Of a DNA stretch of 64,000 nt, positions 18,468 through 29,048 are shown in pieces. Where the stretch lies: contig NZ_BAFQ01000142.1 of the NCBI RefSeq assembly GCF_000308375.1, positions 1 to 64,000 on the forward strand, given 5' to 3'. How positions within the stretch are numbered: position 1 is the first letter of the stretch; each line of letters begins with the position of its first letter. Source of the DNA: Nocardia aobensis NBRC 100429. Lineage in GTDB: Bacteria > Actinomycetota > Actinomycetes > Mycobacteriales > Mycobacteriaceae. Under the pieces are notes generated by a model. That model saw only the letters and a program-made list of their open reading frames with translations. It did no database searches and was not told the DNA's origin. The translations under genes were made by a program, and so were the position numbers.

Positions 18468-18572
18468 ATCTCAAGACGATAACGCTCATGCATCATGGGT
18501 GCAACGAACACACATTCGAATGCAGGGGAGGAGCACCGCACTTTCCCGCGGACGACCGGGAGATCCTCGCTA

Positions 18573-18594
18573 AACTGTGTGTTGGCACACAGTT
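18573..18594. promoter_or_regulatory. perfect 9-bp-arm palindrome upstream of ppnP
   Basis: AACTGTGTG, TTGG, CACACAGTT, about 120 bases before the ppnP start. Either a repressor operator or a leader hairpin. Confidence 0.45.
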
Positions 18595-18714
18595 GGGGAT
18601 TCTGTATCGCGGATCACGTTCAGATCACGAGACCCGCGTCCCGAACCTCCCGAACGGAGCGCGGAGGTGGCGACAGTAGGCTTACTGCTCCACCTCATCT
18701 CCGGGAAAGAGACC

Positions 18715-19026
18715 ATGTCGCAGTTCGAGAACGTCAGCCTGGCCACCAAGGCCAATGTGTACTTCGACGGCAAGTGCGTGAGCTACAGCCTCACGCTGCC
18801 CGACGGCACCAAGAAGTCGGTCGGCGTGATCCAGCCCGCGACCCTGACCTTCAACACCGGCGCCCCGGAGATCATGGAGCTGGTGGAGGGTGAGTGCGCC
18901 GTGACCCTGCCCGGCGAGACCGAGCCGACGACCTACCGCGGCGGCGAATCGTTCTCCGTACCCGGCGACAGCTCGTTCGACATCGAGGTCGGGCAGACGC
19001 TGCACTACGTGTGCCACTACGGCTGA
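18715..19026 (+). CDS. ppnP: pyrimidine/purine nucleoside phosphorylase (cupin, DUF1255)
   Basis: A 103-residue single-cupin protein of the PpnP/YaiE family ([23 protein letters not shown], then [11 protein letters not shown] and [13 protein letters not shown]). E. coli PpnP cleaves several nucleosides with phosphate. Full family length. I chose the ATG at 18715, after GGGAAAGAG, over an upstream in-frame start. It stands alone, followed by a bidirectional terminator. Confidence 0.92.
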   Translation: MSQFENVSLATKANVYFDGKCVSYSLTLPDGTKKSVGVIQPATLTFNTGAPEIMELVEGECAVTLPGETEPTTYRGGESFSVPGDSSFDIEVGQTLHYVCHYG

Positions 19027-19083
19027 ACCACCGGTCGGACCTGGCTCGGATCGCCGGTTGGGTCGAGCGAGCCAATGACACGA

Positions 19084-19117
19084 CCGAGGGCCGCACGAAT
19101 GATCGTGCAGCCCTCGG
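19084..19117. terminator. bidirectional terminator between ppnP and the CYP125-type gene
   Basis: 15-bp arms beginning CCGAGGGCCGCACGA with one mismatch and a 4-base loop, lying between convergent genes. Confidence 0.8.
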
Positions 19118-19141
19118 TTGTCCCCTACCCTTTCCCCGGGT

Positions 19142-20368
19142 CTAGGAGTATTCGACCTGCCAGTGTTTGATGCCGTTGATCCAGCCCGAGCGCAGGCGCT
19201 GCGGGTCGGCGATCTGGTGCAGATCGGGCATGACGTCGGCGATGGCGTTGAACATCAGGTCGATTTCCAGGCGGGCCAGGTTGGCGCCGACGCAGAAGTG
19301 GGCGCCGGTGCCACCGAAGGCCAGATGCGGGTTGGGGTCGCGCAGCACGTCGAAGTCGAAGGGCTTGTCGAAGGCCGCCTCGTCGAAATTGGCCGAGCTG
19401 TAGAACAATCCGACCCGCTCGCCGGCCTTGATGAGCTGCCCGCCGAGTTCCACATCCTCGGTCGCGGTGCGCTGGAACGCGGTGACCGGAGTCGCCCAGC
19501 GCACGATTTCGTCGACCGCGGTGCGCGGGCGCTGCTGCCGGTACAGCTCCCACTGTTCCGGATGATCGACGAAAGCCTTCATCCCGTGCGTGATCGCATT
19601 GCGGGTGGTCTCGTTTCCGGCGACCGCCAGCAGAATCACGAAGAATCCGAATTCGTCCGAACCCAATGCCTCGCCGTCGATATCGGCGCTGACCAGTTGG
19701 CTGACGATATCGCCCGCCGGTTCCGTCCGGCGCGCCTCGGCCATATTCCACGCGTAGCCCAGAATTTCGGCCGAGGCGACCGCGGAATCGCCGTACTCCG
19801 GGTCGTCGTAATTGAGCATCTGATTCGACCAGTCGAACAGCTTGTGCCGATCGTCCTGGGGGACACCCAGTAGTTCGGCGATGGCCTGCAGCGGCAACTC
19901 ACATGCCACCTGTTCGACGAAATCGCCGCCGCCGGATTCCTTGGCCGCGCGCACGATTCGCTCGGCCCGCTCGGTCAATGCCGCGCGCAGGCTCTCGACC
20001 GCGCGCGGGGTGAAGCCCTTCGAGATGATGCGGCGGATCTTGGTGTGCTTGGGCGGATCCATGTTCACCAGCAGCGCACTGGTGACCGACAACTGCTCCG
20101 GCGTCGCGAATCCGGGCAACCGGATGATGGATCCTTTCCTCTCCGAGGAGAAGACGTCCGAGCGGCGGGAGATCTCCTTGATGTCCTCGTGGCGGCTCAC
20201 CACCCAGTAGCCGCCGTCCTCGAACGGGTAGGCCTGCTCCTCGCTCTGGGCGTTCCACCAGACCGGCGCGGTACGCCGCAATTCCGCGAATTCGGCGACC
20301 GGACTTCTCGCGGCCCACAGTTCCGGGTCGGTGAAATCGAATCCGGCCGGTATCGACGGAGCAGCCAC
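19142..20368 (-). CDS. cytochrome P450, CYP125 type (probable sterol C26/C27 hydroxylase)
   Basis: About 408 residues with I-helix AGNETTRN, the K-helix EIVR, and heme loop FGGTGAHFCVGANLAR. From memory the N-terminus (PAGFDFTDPELW), FVEQVACELPLQAIAELLGV and C-terminal RLRSGWINGIKHWQV match M. tuberculosis CYP125, which oxidises the cholesterol side chain. I prefer GTG 20368 with GAGGAGG just upstream to an earlier in-frame start. A KstR-like box 65 bases upstream fits that role. Confidence 0.9.
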   Translation of the reverse strand: MAAPSIPAGFDFTDPELWAARSPVAEFAELRRTAPVWWNAQSEEQAYPFEDGGYWVVSRHEDIKEISRRSDVFSSERKGSIIRLPGFATPEQLSVTSALLVNMDPPKHTKIRRIISKGFTPRAVESLRAALTERAERIVRAAKESGGGDFVEQVACELPLQAIAELLGVPQDDRHKLFDWSNQMLNYDDPEYGDSAVASAEILGYAWNMAEARRTEPAGDIVSQLVSADIDGEALGSDEFGFFVILLAVAGNETTRNAITHGMKAFVDHPEQWELYRQQRPRTAVDEIVRWATPVTAFQRTATEDVELGGQLIKAGERVGLFYSSANFDEAAFDKPFDFDVLRDPNPHLAFGGTGAHFCVGANLARLEIDLMFNAIADVMPDLHQIADPQRLRSGWINGIKHWQVEYS

Positions 20369-20414
20369 AGTTCCTCCTCGTGTCCGCTGCACTGCGAATC
20401 ATGGATTTTTTCGA

Positions 20415-20446
20415 AACGTGTTCTTCCTTGATTAGAACACGTTGCA
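20415..20446. promoter_or_regulatory. KstR-like operator upstream of the CYP125-type gene
   Basis: Positions 20433-20446 fit the KstR consensus TnnAACnnGTTnnA fully (TAGAACACGTTGCA). The core AACACGTT is mirrored at 20415-20422 (AACGTGTT), making an extended inverted repeat with 10-bp arms. It sits 47-78 bases before the start codon. Confidence 0.7.
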
Positions 20447-20649
20447 CTGCAGCGGAAAAGGGCTGCGGACGCGCGCATTCCGGAAAAACAGAAGTTATGA
20501 CAAAACTATTTCGAGCATGCGAAATACAGCCCGATCGACGGGATTTCCCGATCGTCCGGCCGCGCATCGCCCAACGCTATTCGTCTGTGTCGCACTGTTC
20601 GGTCGGTGAAAACCCAAGTGGCACCCGGGAATTCAACGGCGGTGTTCGT

Positions 20650-21734
20650 TCATCCGCTCACCTCGGTTCTCCGGTCGCGATGCAAATGCGGCGCGGCCCG
20701 CCCCGCCGGCAGTGGCAGATCGAGATAGGTCCGCACACCCGGAGCGGCCGAGACGACATCGGGGATCGCATTTACACAGTTCAGCGCCGTGGCGACGATC
20801 GAAGGATTGCGCCGGGCCCCTTCGGCCGGGTCGTGGGCGTGCAGCCCGGACAGGGTCAGGACACACCCGGGGTCACCGCGCACCTCGACCTCGAACCGCT
20901 GCCCGTTCGGCCCGAAGCTCCACGCCGGGTCGAAGTCCCGCTCACCCATGAACCAGTTGACCGCCGCCGTGATCACCGGTTCGCCGTCGACCGTGCCCTC
21001 CCACCGGAAGTGCTGGGCCGCAACCTGTCCCGGCTCGATGATGCCGATCGGTGAGTCGATCGGCGCGGTGGCGACCGCGATGTCGTGAGTGGTGCGGATA
21101 TCGGGATCCAGGTCGAAGCCCAGTTCGTCGGCGAGCATCCACACCGACTGGCTGTAGCCGCCGGCCAGCATCGCCGCGACGGTACTTTCCCTGGCCTTCT
21201 CCGGATCGGCGCCGAACATCATCCAGTGCCGCACCACATCCGGGGCGCCGTAGGTGCGGATATCGGAGAACTCCTCGGCACGGACCCCGGTCACCGAACC
21301 CGACAGCGCCGAGACCACCAGCGGCAGGCGTTCGGTGAGTCCGCCGGGATGAATTCCGGTGCCGTGCAATGTGACTGCGCCCTCGGCGCAGACCGCGTCG
21401 AATTTCTCGCGGTCGCGCTGCCGGGGATAGAACCAGCCCAGCGGAGTCACCACGTTCTTGCCCGAACGCAGGATCGCGCGCAGCACCGAGGTGTCGGCGA
21501 AGACCGGGCTGTAGACGACACAGTCGGCGTCGAGGGCCAGCAGCGCCTCGGCATCGGTGGTGGCCGTGACGCCGATCGGGTCGCGACCCACGAGTGTGCC
21601 GAGGTCGACGCCGTGCTTGTCGGGGCTGTGCACCCAGGCGCCGGCGAGTTCGAGCTCCGGATGATCGAGAATGCCCTCGATCGCCGCCCGCCCGACGCCG
21701 CCGGTCGCCCACTGAATCACCTTGATCGCGCCCA

Positions 21735-21735
<1 letters not shown>
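20650..21735 (-). CDS. DapB-like NAD(P)H-dependent dehydrogenase
   Basis: About 361 residues. The N-terminal Rossmann segment IQWATGGVGRAAIEGI and the domain layout match the dihydrodipicolinate-reductase-like 'amine dehydrogenase' family common in sterol and lipid clusters of mycolate actinobacteria. The reaction is not established. ATG 21735 overlaps the ferredoxin stop (ATGA), which rejects a longer basic N-terminus. Last gene of the P450-SDR-ferredoxin operon. Confidence 0.85.
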
Positions 21736-22735
<1,000 letters not shown>

Positions 22736-22736
22736 A

Positions 22737-23942
22737 TTACGAAACCTCCACGGTGACAGGGAGTTTCGCGAACCCCCGGACATTGGTCGAATGCACCCGC
22801 TCCATGGCGGACTCGTCGATCGCGTACTCCCGGACGCGGGAGGCGAACTCGCGCAACGCGACCACGGTCTCCAAGCGGGCAAGGTGCGCACCCAGGCAGA
22901 AGTGCACACCGCCGCCGAAACTGGCCAGCGCGCTCTTGTCGGTGCGTTCGATGTCGTAGCGATCCCCGTCGGTGAAGACCGCGTCGTCGCGGTTGGCGGA
23001 GCCGATGAGTAGCACCACCTTCGAACCGGCGGGGATCACCCCGTGTTCGAACGGCACGTCGACGACCGAGGAGCGCGCCACCATCTGGCTCGAATTGTCG
23101 TAGCGCAGCGTCTCTTCGACCCAGTCCGGCACCAGATCGCCGTCGGCTACCACCTTGGCGAACTGTTCGGGATTGCGGCCGGCCCAGTACAGCGCGTTGC
23201 CGAGCAGTTTGGTGGTGGTCTCGTTACCGGCCACGACCATCAGGAACATGAAGCCGATGATCTCGTCGTCGGTGAGTTTGTCGCCGTCGATCTCAGCGTC
23301 GAGCAGCGCCGAGGTCAGATCCTCGGTGCGGCTGCGGCGACGCTGGGCGACCATGTCGGAGTAGTAGACGACCAGATTCAGCGAGGCCTCGATGGCCGCC
23401 TCCGGCACGTCGAGCACGCCCTCCTCGCGGTGCACCACCAGATCGGCCATCCGGCGGATCTCCGCGCGATCGGGTTCCGGCACGCCCATCATGTCGGAGA
23501 TGACGTCCATGGGCAGTTTGCCCGCGAAGTCCTCGATCCAGTCGAAACTGCCCTGCTCGAGCGCCGGTTCGAGGTGTTGCAGCGTCAGTTCCCGGATCCG
23601 GTCCCCCATGCCGGCGATCCGGCGCGGGGTGAAGCCCTTGTTGACCAGCTGGCGCATGCGCAGGTGACGCGGATCGTCCATGGCGAGGAACGACATGGTC
23701 TTGTGCGCGTGCGGGCCCCACGCGGCCGGATCCAGGGAGACGCCGTTGGCGCTGGACAGGCGGGCGGCGTCGCGGAACGCGGCGGTCACGTCGGCGTGGC
23801 GCGAGAGCGCCCAGAAGTCCAGGTCCGGGTTGTAGTACAGCGGCGCCTCCGTGCGCAGTCGCCGATAGACCGGATACGGATCCTCGTGGAATCCGTAATC
23901 GTAGGGATCGAATACGACCGGTCGCGCAGATGCCACAGTCAT
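22737..23942 (-). CDS. cytochrome P450
   Basis: About 401 residues with I-helix AGNETTTK, K-helix EETLR and heme loop FGGGVHFCLGAHLAR. ATG 23942 has GAGAGG about 8 bases upstream; a GTG three codons earlier is possible. First gene of a four-gene operon encoding its own ferredoxin. It is a bacterial class I P450, but I cannot name the family. A KstR-like box overlaps the promoter region. Confidence 0.92.
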   Translation of the reverse strand: MTVASARPVVFDPYDYGFHEDPYPVYRRLRTEAPLYYNPDLDFWALSRHADVTAAFRDAARLSSANGVSLDPAAWGPHAHKTMSFLAMDDPRHLRMRQLVNKGFTPRRIAGMGDRIRELTLQHLEPALEQGSFDWIEDFAGKLPMDVISDMMGVPEPDRAEIRRMADLVVHREEGVLDVPEAAIEASLNLVVYYSDMVAQRRRSRTEDLTSALLDAEIDGDKLTDDEIIGFMFLMVVAGNETTTKLLGNALYWAGRNPEQFAKVVADGDLVPDWVEETLRYDNSSQMVARSSVVDVPFEHGVIPAGSKVVLLIGSANRDDAVFTDGDRYDIERTDKSALASFGGGVHFCLGAHLARLETVVALREFASRVREYAIDESAMERVHSTNVRGFAKLPVTVEVS

Positions 23943-23960
23943 CACACCCACCTCTCGAAA

Positions 23961-23974
23961 TATAACGCGTTCAC
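23961..23974. promoter_or_regulatory. KstR-like box before the P450-SDR-ferredoxin operon
   Basis: TATAACGCGTTCAC fits TnnAACnnGTTnnA except for the last base. It lies 19-32 bases upstream of the start at 23942, a position suited to repression. Confidence 0.5.
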
Positions 23975-24120
23975 ATCGAGCCTCATCCGCACACCGCCAA
24001 CCGAGACACAGGACTGGACATGTGTCTGGACGCTACCACCGGACCGTAATCCGGACAATGGGCGAGCGCCCTCGGCAGGGTGGGCGCACCGCCTCGGGCA
24101 GGCGAGCGCCGCCATCCTCC

Positions 24121-24999
24121 TCACGCCCCGTCGCCGAGGAGCGGCTGCAGTTCGGCCACCGACCACGGCGGAGTATCGGCATGGTCGCGATAACCGATCG
24201 ACTCGAGTTTCGGCCGGGCGAAGCGACCGACGAAACCGCCTGCGGCAACGAAGATCTGACCCGTCGCGGTAGCGAGGCCGGAGGCGAGATAGACATACAG
24301 AGCAGCGGCGTAATGCGGCGGCGGCGCGTCCAGTGACGACTGCGCGGTGAACTCGTCGAGCAGGCCGCGCTCGCGCAACTCGGCGATCTTCGCCTCGTAT
24401 TCCGGTCCGGTGGACAGCCGCGTCCTGGCCCCCGGACAGATCGCGTTCACCCGGATACCGTGCTCTTTCAGCTCCGCGGCCATGGCCAGCGTCAGGCTCG
24501 CGACCGCGCCTTTTCCGGCCGGATAGCCGGTGCCGCCATAGTCACCCAGATAGGCGAACGAGCCGGTGTTGACGATCGAACCCGCGCCGCGAGCCACCAT
24601 CAGCGGCGCCACCGCGCGACAGGTGTTGAACACCGTGGTGAGGTGCGAATCCAGCTGGGCGCGCCAGTCCGCGGTCGAGATGTCGAGAATCGAGGAGTGC
24701 GCCGGTTCGGCGATTCCGGCACAGTTGACGAGAACATCGACGGCACCGAAACTTTCGACGCACCGGCTCACCAGCGCGTCCGCGATCGTTTCGTCCGCGG
24801 CCGAGCCCGCGACCGCGACGGCGCGACCGCCCGCCGCGCGAATCTCGTCCACCACCGCCTCCACCGCCGCCTCGGCCCGGGAATTGACCACCACGCCCGC
24901 GCCCTGACGCGCCAGTTCGACGGCGACGGCCCGGCCGATACCGCTACCGCCGCCCACCACGATCGCCGCCTTGCCGGCCACCGCCGCATCTCCGGTCAT
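24121..24999 (-). CDS. short-chain dehydrogenase
   Basis: 292 residues with GGGSGIGRA cofactor loop, NCAG near 92, catalytic Ser in NTGSF and YPAGK (Tyr about 158). The extended C-terminus resembles SDRs of lipid or steroid side-chain pathways. It shares a divergent promoter, with a KstR-like box, with the aldehyde dehydrogenase at 25111. Confidence 0.9.
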   Translation of the reverse strand: MTGDAAVAGKAAIVVGGGSGIGRAVAVELARQGAGVVVNSRAEAAVEAVVDEIRAAGGRAVAVAGSAADETIADALVSRCVESFGAVDVLVNCAGIAEPAHSSILDISTADWRAQLDSHLTTVFNTCRAVAPLMVARGAGSIVNTGSFAYLGDYGGTGYPAGKGAVASLTLAMAAELKEHGIRVNAICPGARTRLSTGPEYEAKIAELRERGLLDEFTAQSSLDAPPPHYAAALYVYLASGLATATGQIFVAAGGFVGRFARPKLESIGYRDHADTPPWSVAELQPLLGDGA

Positions 25000-25031
25000 C
25001 GCCGGTACCGCCTCTCACGATTCGATCACTC

Positions 25032-25045
25032 TGCAACACGTTCTT
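25032..25045. promoter_or_regulatory. KstR-like box in the SDR/aldehyde dehydrogenase divergent promoter
   Basis: TGCAACACGTTCTT fits TnnAACnnGTTnnA except for the last base and shares the AACACGTT core with the site at 20433. It lies 33 bases from the SDR start and 66 from the aldehyde dehydrogenase start. Confidence 0.5.
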
Positions 25046-25110
25046 GTATTCACAGCTCCGTCCAAACTATATTCCGTACAGGTGTCCAGACAGCCCTATC
25101 GGAGAGGCGA

Positions 25111-26583
25111 ATGACGAAACTGCTCCCCCCTGGCGAGGGATCCCGGCTTCTGATCGACGGCAAACTGGTCGCCGGCGGCGCGGGGGTATTCGCGACGGTC
25201 AATCCGGCGACCGAGGAAGTTCTCGGCCAGGCCGCCAATGCCGACGCCGCCGATATGGACGCGGCCATCGCCGCCGCCCGCGCGGCCTTCGACACCACCG
25301 AATGGTCGCGCGATCACGCGTTCCGGGCCCGCTGCCTGCGGCAACTGCGCGACGCGCTGCGCGACAACATCGAGGAACTGCGCGAGATCACCATCGCCGA
25401 GGTGGGCGCCCCGCGCATGCTGACCAGCGGCCCGCAACTGGAGGGCCCGATCGGCGATCTGGGCTATTTCGCCGATCTGGCCGAAAGTTACGAGTGGGTC
25501 AGCGATCTCGGCGTCGCGAAGCCGATGGGAATTCCCACGGCGCGCACGCTGCGCCGGGAGGCGATCGGCGTGGTCGGCGCCATCACGCCGTGGAACTTCC
25601 CGCATCAGATCAACTTCGCCAAGCTCGGTCCGGCCCTGGCGGCCGGGTGCACGGTGGTGCTCAAACCGGCTCCCGACACCCCGTGGGTCGCCGCGCTGGT
25701 CGGCACGGTGATCGCCGAACAGACCGACATTCCGGCCGGCGTGATCAATATCGTCACCTCCGACGACCACCAGCTGGGCGCCCAGCTGCTCACCGATCCC
25801 CGGGTGGACATGATCTCGTTCACCGGGTCGACGCAGACGGGCCGGACCATCATGGCCGGCGCGGCGCAGAGCCTGAAGAAGGTGTTCCTCGAACTCGGCG
25901 GCAAGTCGGCCTTCATCGTCCTGGACGACACCGATGTGGCCGCCGCGGCGAGCTACGCGGGCTTCACCGTCTGCGTCCACGCCGGCCAGGGCTGCGCGCT
26001 CACCACCCGCCTGCTCGTCCCGCGCGAGCAGTACGACACCGCGGTCGCGGCGGCGGCGAAGTCGATGCGCGGCATCGTCCCGGGTGATCCGAACGAGCCG
26101 GGTACCGTCTGCGGACCCGTCATCTCGGCGCGGCAGCGCGACCGCGTGCGGCGCTACATCGATATCGCTCGCGCCGAGGGCGGCACGATCGTCACCGGCG
26201 GGGGCAGTCCCGATCGCGAGCGCGGGTACTTCATCGAACCCACCCTGATCAGCGGCGTGTCCAACACCTCGACCGTGGCCCAGGAGGAGATCTTCGGCCC
26301 CGTGCTCGTGGTGATCCCGCACGACGGCGACGACGACGCCATCCGGCTGGCCAACGAATCGCCCTACGGGCTCTCGGGCGAGGTGTGGGGCACCGACCGG
26401 GCGCGAATCGACCACGTGGTCAACGGTGTTCGGACCGGAACGCTCGGCGTCAACGGCGGCATCTGGTACAGCGCCGACGCCCCGTTCGGCGGCTACAAGC
26501 AGTCCGGCATCGGCCGCGAACTCGGTGTCGCCGGATTCGAGGAGTACCTCGAGACCAAGCTGATCGCCACCGCGCAGAAATAG
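25111..26583 (+). CDS. NAD(P)-dependent aldehyde dehydrogenase
   Basis: 490 residues, normal for the superfamily. Visible are the TPWNFP segment, SFTGSTQTG cofactor loop, the general base in LELGGKS and the catalytic Cys in GQGCALTTR, with EEIFGPV near the end. ATG 25111 follows GGAGAGG; the long upstream frame is not coding. Probably oxidises an aldehyde from the P450/SDR steps nearby. The next SDR follows after 46 bases. Confidence 0.93.
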   Translation: MTKLLPPGEGSRLLIDGKLVAGGAGVFATVNPATEEVLGQAANADAADMDAAIAAARAAFDTTEWSRDHAFRARCLRQLRDALRDNIEELREITIAEVGAPRMLTSGPQLEGPIGDLGYFADLAESYEWVSDLGVAKPMGIPTARTLRREAIGVVGAITPWNFPHQINFAKLGPALAAGCTVVLKPAPDTPWVAALVGTVIAEQTDIPAGVINIVTSDDHQLGAQLLTDPRVDMISFTGSTQTGRTIMAGAAQSLKKVFLELGGKSAFIVLDDTDVAAAASYAGFTVCVHAGQGCALTTRLLVPREQYDTAVAAAAKSMRGIVPGDPNEPGTVCGPVISARQRDRVRRYIDIARAEGGTIVTGGGSPDRERGYFIEPTLISGVSNTSTVAQEEIFGPVLVVIPHDGDDDAIRLANESPYGLSGEVWGTDRARIDHVVNGVRTGTLGVNGGIWYSADAPFGGYKQSGIGRELGVAGFEEYLETKLIATAQK

Positions 26584-26629
26584 ACAGCACGCGACCTCGT
26601 CGCGAATCATCGACAGGAGAAGACAACTC

Positions 26630-27379
26630 ATGGCTCGTTTCACCGATCGCGTCGCGATCGTCACCGGCGCGGCGCAGGGCATCGGCGCCGAATACGCGAA
26701 GGCACTGGCCGGCGAGGGCGCCACCGTCGTCGTCGCGGATCTCAACGCGGACAAGGGAAAACAGGTCGCCGAGGAGATCGGCAGCGGCGGCGGCACCGCG
26801 GTCTTCCATCCCGTCGACGTCTCCGATCCGGAATCGGTCACCGCCCTGGCCGACTACACGCAGAACGAATTCGGCGCGATCAACCACCTGGTCAACAACG
26901 CCGCCATCTACGGCGGGATGAAGCTGGACCTGCTGCTGACGGTGCCGTGGGACTACTACAAGAAGTTCATGAGCGTGAACCTCGACGGCGCGCTGAACAT
27001 GACCCGCGCGGTGTGGCAGCACATGTCGAAGGGCGGCGGCGGGTCCATCGTGAACCAGTCCTCCACCGCCGCATGGGTGTATTCGAACTTCTACGGTCTC
27101 GCCAAGGCCGGAGTCAACAGCCTCACCCAGCAGCTGGCGGTCGAACTCGGCGGATCCAACATCCGGATCAACGCCATCGCGCCGGGACCGATCAACACCG
27201 AGGCGACGCAGACCGTCACCCCCGGCTCGATCGTGAACGACATGGTGAATCGCCTGCCGCTCAAGCGGATCGGCACCCCGCAGGATCTGGTGGGTGCGTG
27301 CCTGTATCTGCTGTCCGACGACGCGGCGTGGGTCACCGGGCACATCCTCAACGTCGACGGCGGGCAGATCATCCGGTAG
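26630..27379 (+). CDS. short-chain dehydrogenase
   Basis: 249 residues with TGAAQGIGAE, NNAA near 88, catalytic Ser in NQSST and YGLAK (about 154). A clean GACAGGAGAAG site precedes the ATG. Cotranscribed with the aldehyde dehydrogenase and closed by a terminator at 27392. Confidence 0.92.
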   Translation: MARFTDRVAIVTGAAQGIGAEYAKALAGEGATVVVADLNADKGKQVAEEIGSGGGTAVFHPVDVSDPESVTALADYTQNEFGAINHLVNNAAIYGGMKLDLLLTVPWDYYKKFMSVNLDGALNMTRAVWQHMSKGGGGSIVNQSSTAAWVYSNFYGLAKAGVNSLTQQLAVELGGSNIRINAIAPGPINTEATQTVTPGSIVNDMVNRLPLKRIGTPQDLVGACLYLLSDDAAWVTGHILNVDGGQIIR

Positions 27380-27391
27380 CGAGCGCGAGCG

Positions 27392-27418
27392 ACGCCCGTC
27401 CCGCTACGGGGCGGGCGT
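27392..27418. terminator. terminator between convergent SDR and P450 genes
   Basis: 11-bp arms ACGCCCGTCCC and GGGGCGGGCGT (one mismatch), 5-base loop. Confidence 0.7.
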
Positions 27419-27473
27419 GTGTGCAGCAGCGGTTCGGGTGATGAAACGGGCTCGGCCGCAGCGCCTTCCGCGC

Positions 27474-28823
27474 TCAGAGGCCGGCGCCGTCGCGCCGGAC
27501 GGTGACCGGTTCGGCCAGGCGATTCTCATCGCAGAGCCGTTGCAAGGTCTCCAAGGTTTCGTCGAGCCCCGGTCCCAGCCGACGGCCGGGTGTGAACGTC
27601 GCCGGTAGGTGGCGCATGCCCTGGATCACGCCGATCGTGTCGTAATGCACCGCGCCGCCGGGATCACACCGGAAATCCGGCAGCCGATCGAGCACCGCGA
27701 CCAGCATGCGCTTGAATACCGTGCGCGCCACATTGGATCCGATACAGCGGTGCACACCCAGGCCGAAGCTGAAATGCCGGTTACCTTTCCGATCCAGATC
27801 GAGAGTGTCGGGATCCGGGAACGATTCCGGATCGCGATTGGCCATCGCCCACGACAGCCACAGCCGCTCCCCCTCCACGAGCCGGATGCCCGCGTATTCG
27901 CAATCCGCGGCGATGGTACGGCCGTCGCCTGGTGCGGGAGTGAAGTAGCGGAGAAACTCCTCGGTCGCCGAGTTCAACAGCAACTCGCGTTCGGTGCTCA
28001 GGGTCGCCCGCTGATCCGGATGCTCCGAGAGCCATTCCAGCGCATGGGCGGTCAGCGCGGTGGTGGTGTCGAAGCCGCCACCGATCAGCAGGCCCAGCAT
28101 GCCCAGCAGTTCGATATCCGGCGGCGCGGTCCCGTCGATCTCGAGCCGCGTCAGCGCCTCGATAATTCCCGGACGCGGATTCTCCCGCACTTGTGTGAGG
28201 TTGATCAGCAGGTCCAGCCCCATCGCCTCGTGCTGTCGCCGAACCCGTTCGATATCGGGGGAATTGGGCGGGGTGTAGACCGAGGCGTGCGCGGGTTCGC
28301 AGTACAGCTGCCATTTACGCAGCGGTATGCCCAGCATCGCCAGGGTGAGGACGGCGGGCACGATATTGGCCAGATCGTCGACGAAATCGATCCGTCCGCT
28401 CTCGATCCGATCGTCGAGGCTCGCCCGGACCACCTCGTCGACGAACGGCACCCAGCGCTGCACCGCGGCCGGCGACAGATACGGATTGAGCGCCTGGCGC
28501 CACAGCCGCTGTTCGGGCGGATCCATTTCGAGGATGCCGTTGCGGATGGCGTTCCCGGTCTCGGGGAACGGAATGGTGATGCCGCGATAGCCGCGGCGCT
28601 CCCCGTTCGGATCGTGGTCGCTCGACACGTTTTCCGACCGCGCGAGGCTGAACACCTCCCGGCTGCCGGCCGCCACCCAGTGCCCGCCGTAGGTCGGCGA
28701 CCAGGCCAGCGGGCACTGCCGGTGCATGTCGGTGGTGATCGCGTCGAAGTTGTCGCGGTACTGCGGCGCATGGCGATCGAAGTCGTAGCGCGGCTGTCTG
28801 TGGTCGTCGGCGTGCACGGTCAC
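27474..28823 (-). CDS. cytochrome P450
   Basis: About 449 residues, longer than the other two P450s here because of a C-terminal extension past residue 410. Motifs: GGGFDTTTALT (I-helix, lacking the usual acid-Thr order but keeping Thr), EEFLR, and heme loop FGLGVHRCIGSNVAR. GTG 28823 was chosen with GAGAGG 8 bases upstream; a second in-frame GTG is two codons later. It is monocistronic, with no ferredoxin beside it. Family not assigned. Confidence 0.9.
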   Translation of the reverse strand: MTVHADDHRQPRYDFDRHAPQYRDNFDAITTDMHRQCPLAWSPTYGGHWVAAGSREVFSLARSENVSSDHDPNGERRGYRGITIPFPETGNAIRNGILEMDPPEQRLWRQALNPYLSPAAVQRWVPFVDEVVRASLDDRIESGRIDFVDDLANIVPAVLTLAMLGIPLRKWQLYCEPAHASVYTPPNSPDIERVRRQHEAMGLDLLINLTQVRENPRPGIIEALTRLEIDGTAPPDIELLGMLGLLIGGGFDTTTALTAHALEWLSEHPDQRATLSTERELLLNSATEEFLRYFTPAPGDGRTIAADCEYAGIRLVEGERLWLSWAMANRDPESFPDPDTLDLDRKGNRHFSFGLGVHRCIGSNVARTVFKRMLVAVLDRLPDFRCDPGGAVHYDTIGVIQGMRHLPATFTPGRRLGPGLDETLETLQRLCDENRLAEPVTVRRDGAGL

Positions 28824-29048
28824 GATGCTGTCCTCTCGGGCGTCCCCGGTCTCAGGCTCCGACTTCTCAGAATAATGGCGACGGCAACATTGCTCTCTAA
28901 ATTCGAGAATGCTATTTCGGGCAATCTCGACGTCATGGGTATGCGCTACAGTGGCTCGCCGATACGATTCACAGCAGGGACGGGGGCACGGTCGATGTCG
29001 ATACCGACCACGACACAGCGCATTTCGACGAGCCGGGCGCGGTAGGCG

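Larger units (their letters stand above)
18159..18714. other. long intergenic region without a supported gene
   Basis: This 556-base stretch between the GH19 start and ppnP holds three inverted repeats (18423-18439, 18442-18467, 18573-18594) and no frame with both a ribosome site and actinobacterial codon use. It probably carries both promoters and a long leader. Confidence 0.5.

Noticed and set aside
18391..18573. A 60-residue plus-strand frame before ppnP
   Set aside because: Its third codon positions are not GC-rich like the neighbours and it has no ribosome site, while it overlaps two inverted repeats.
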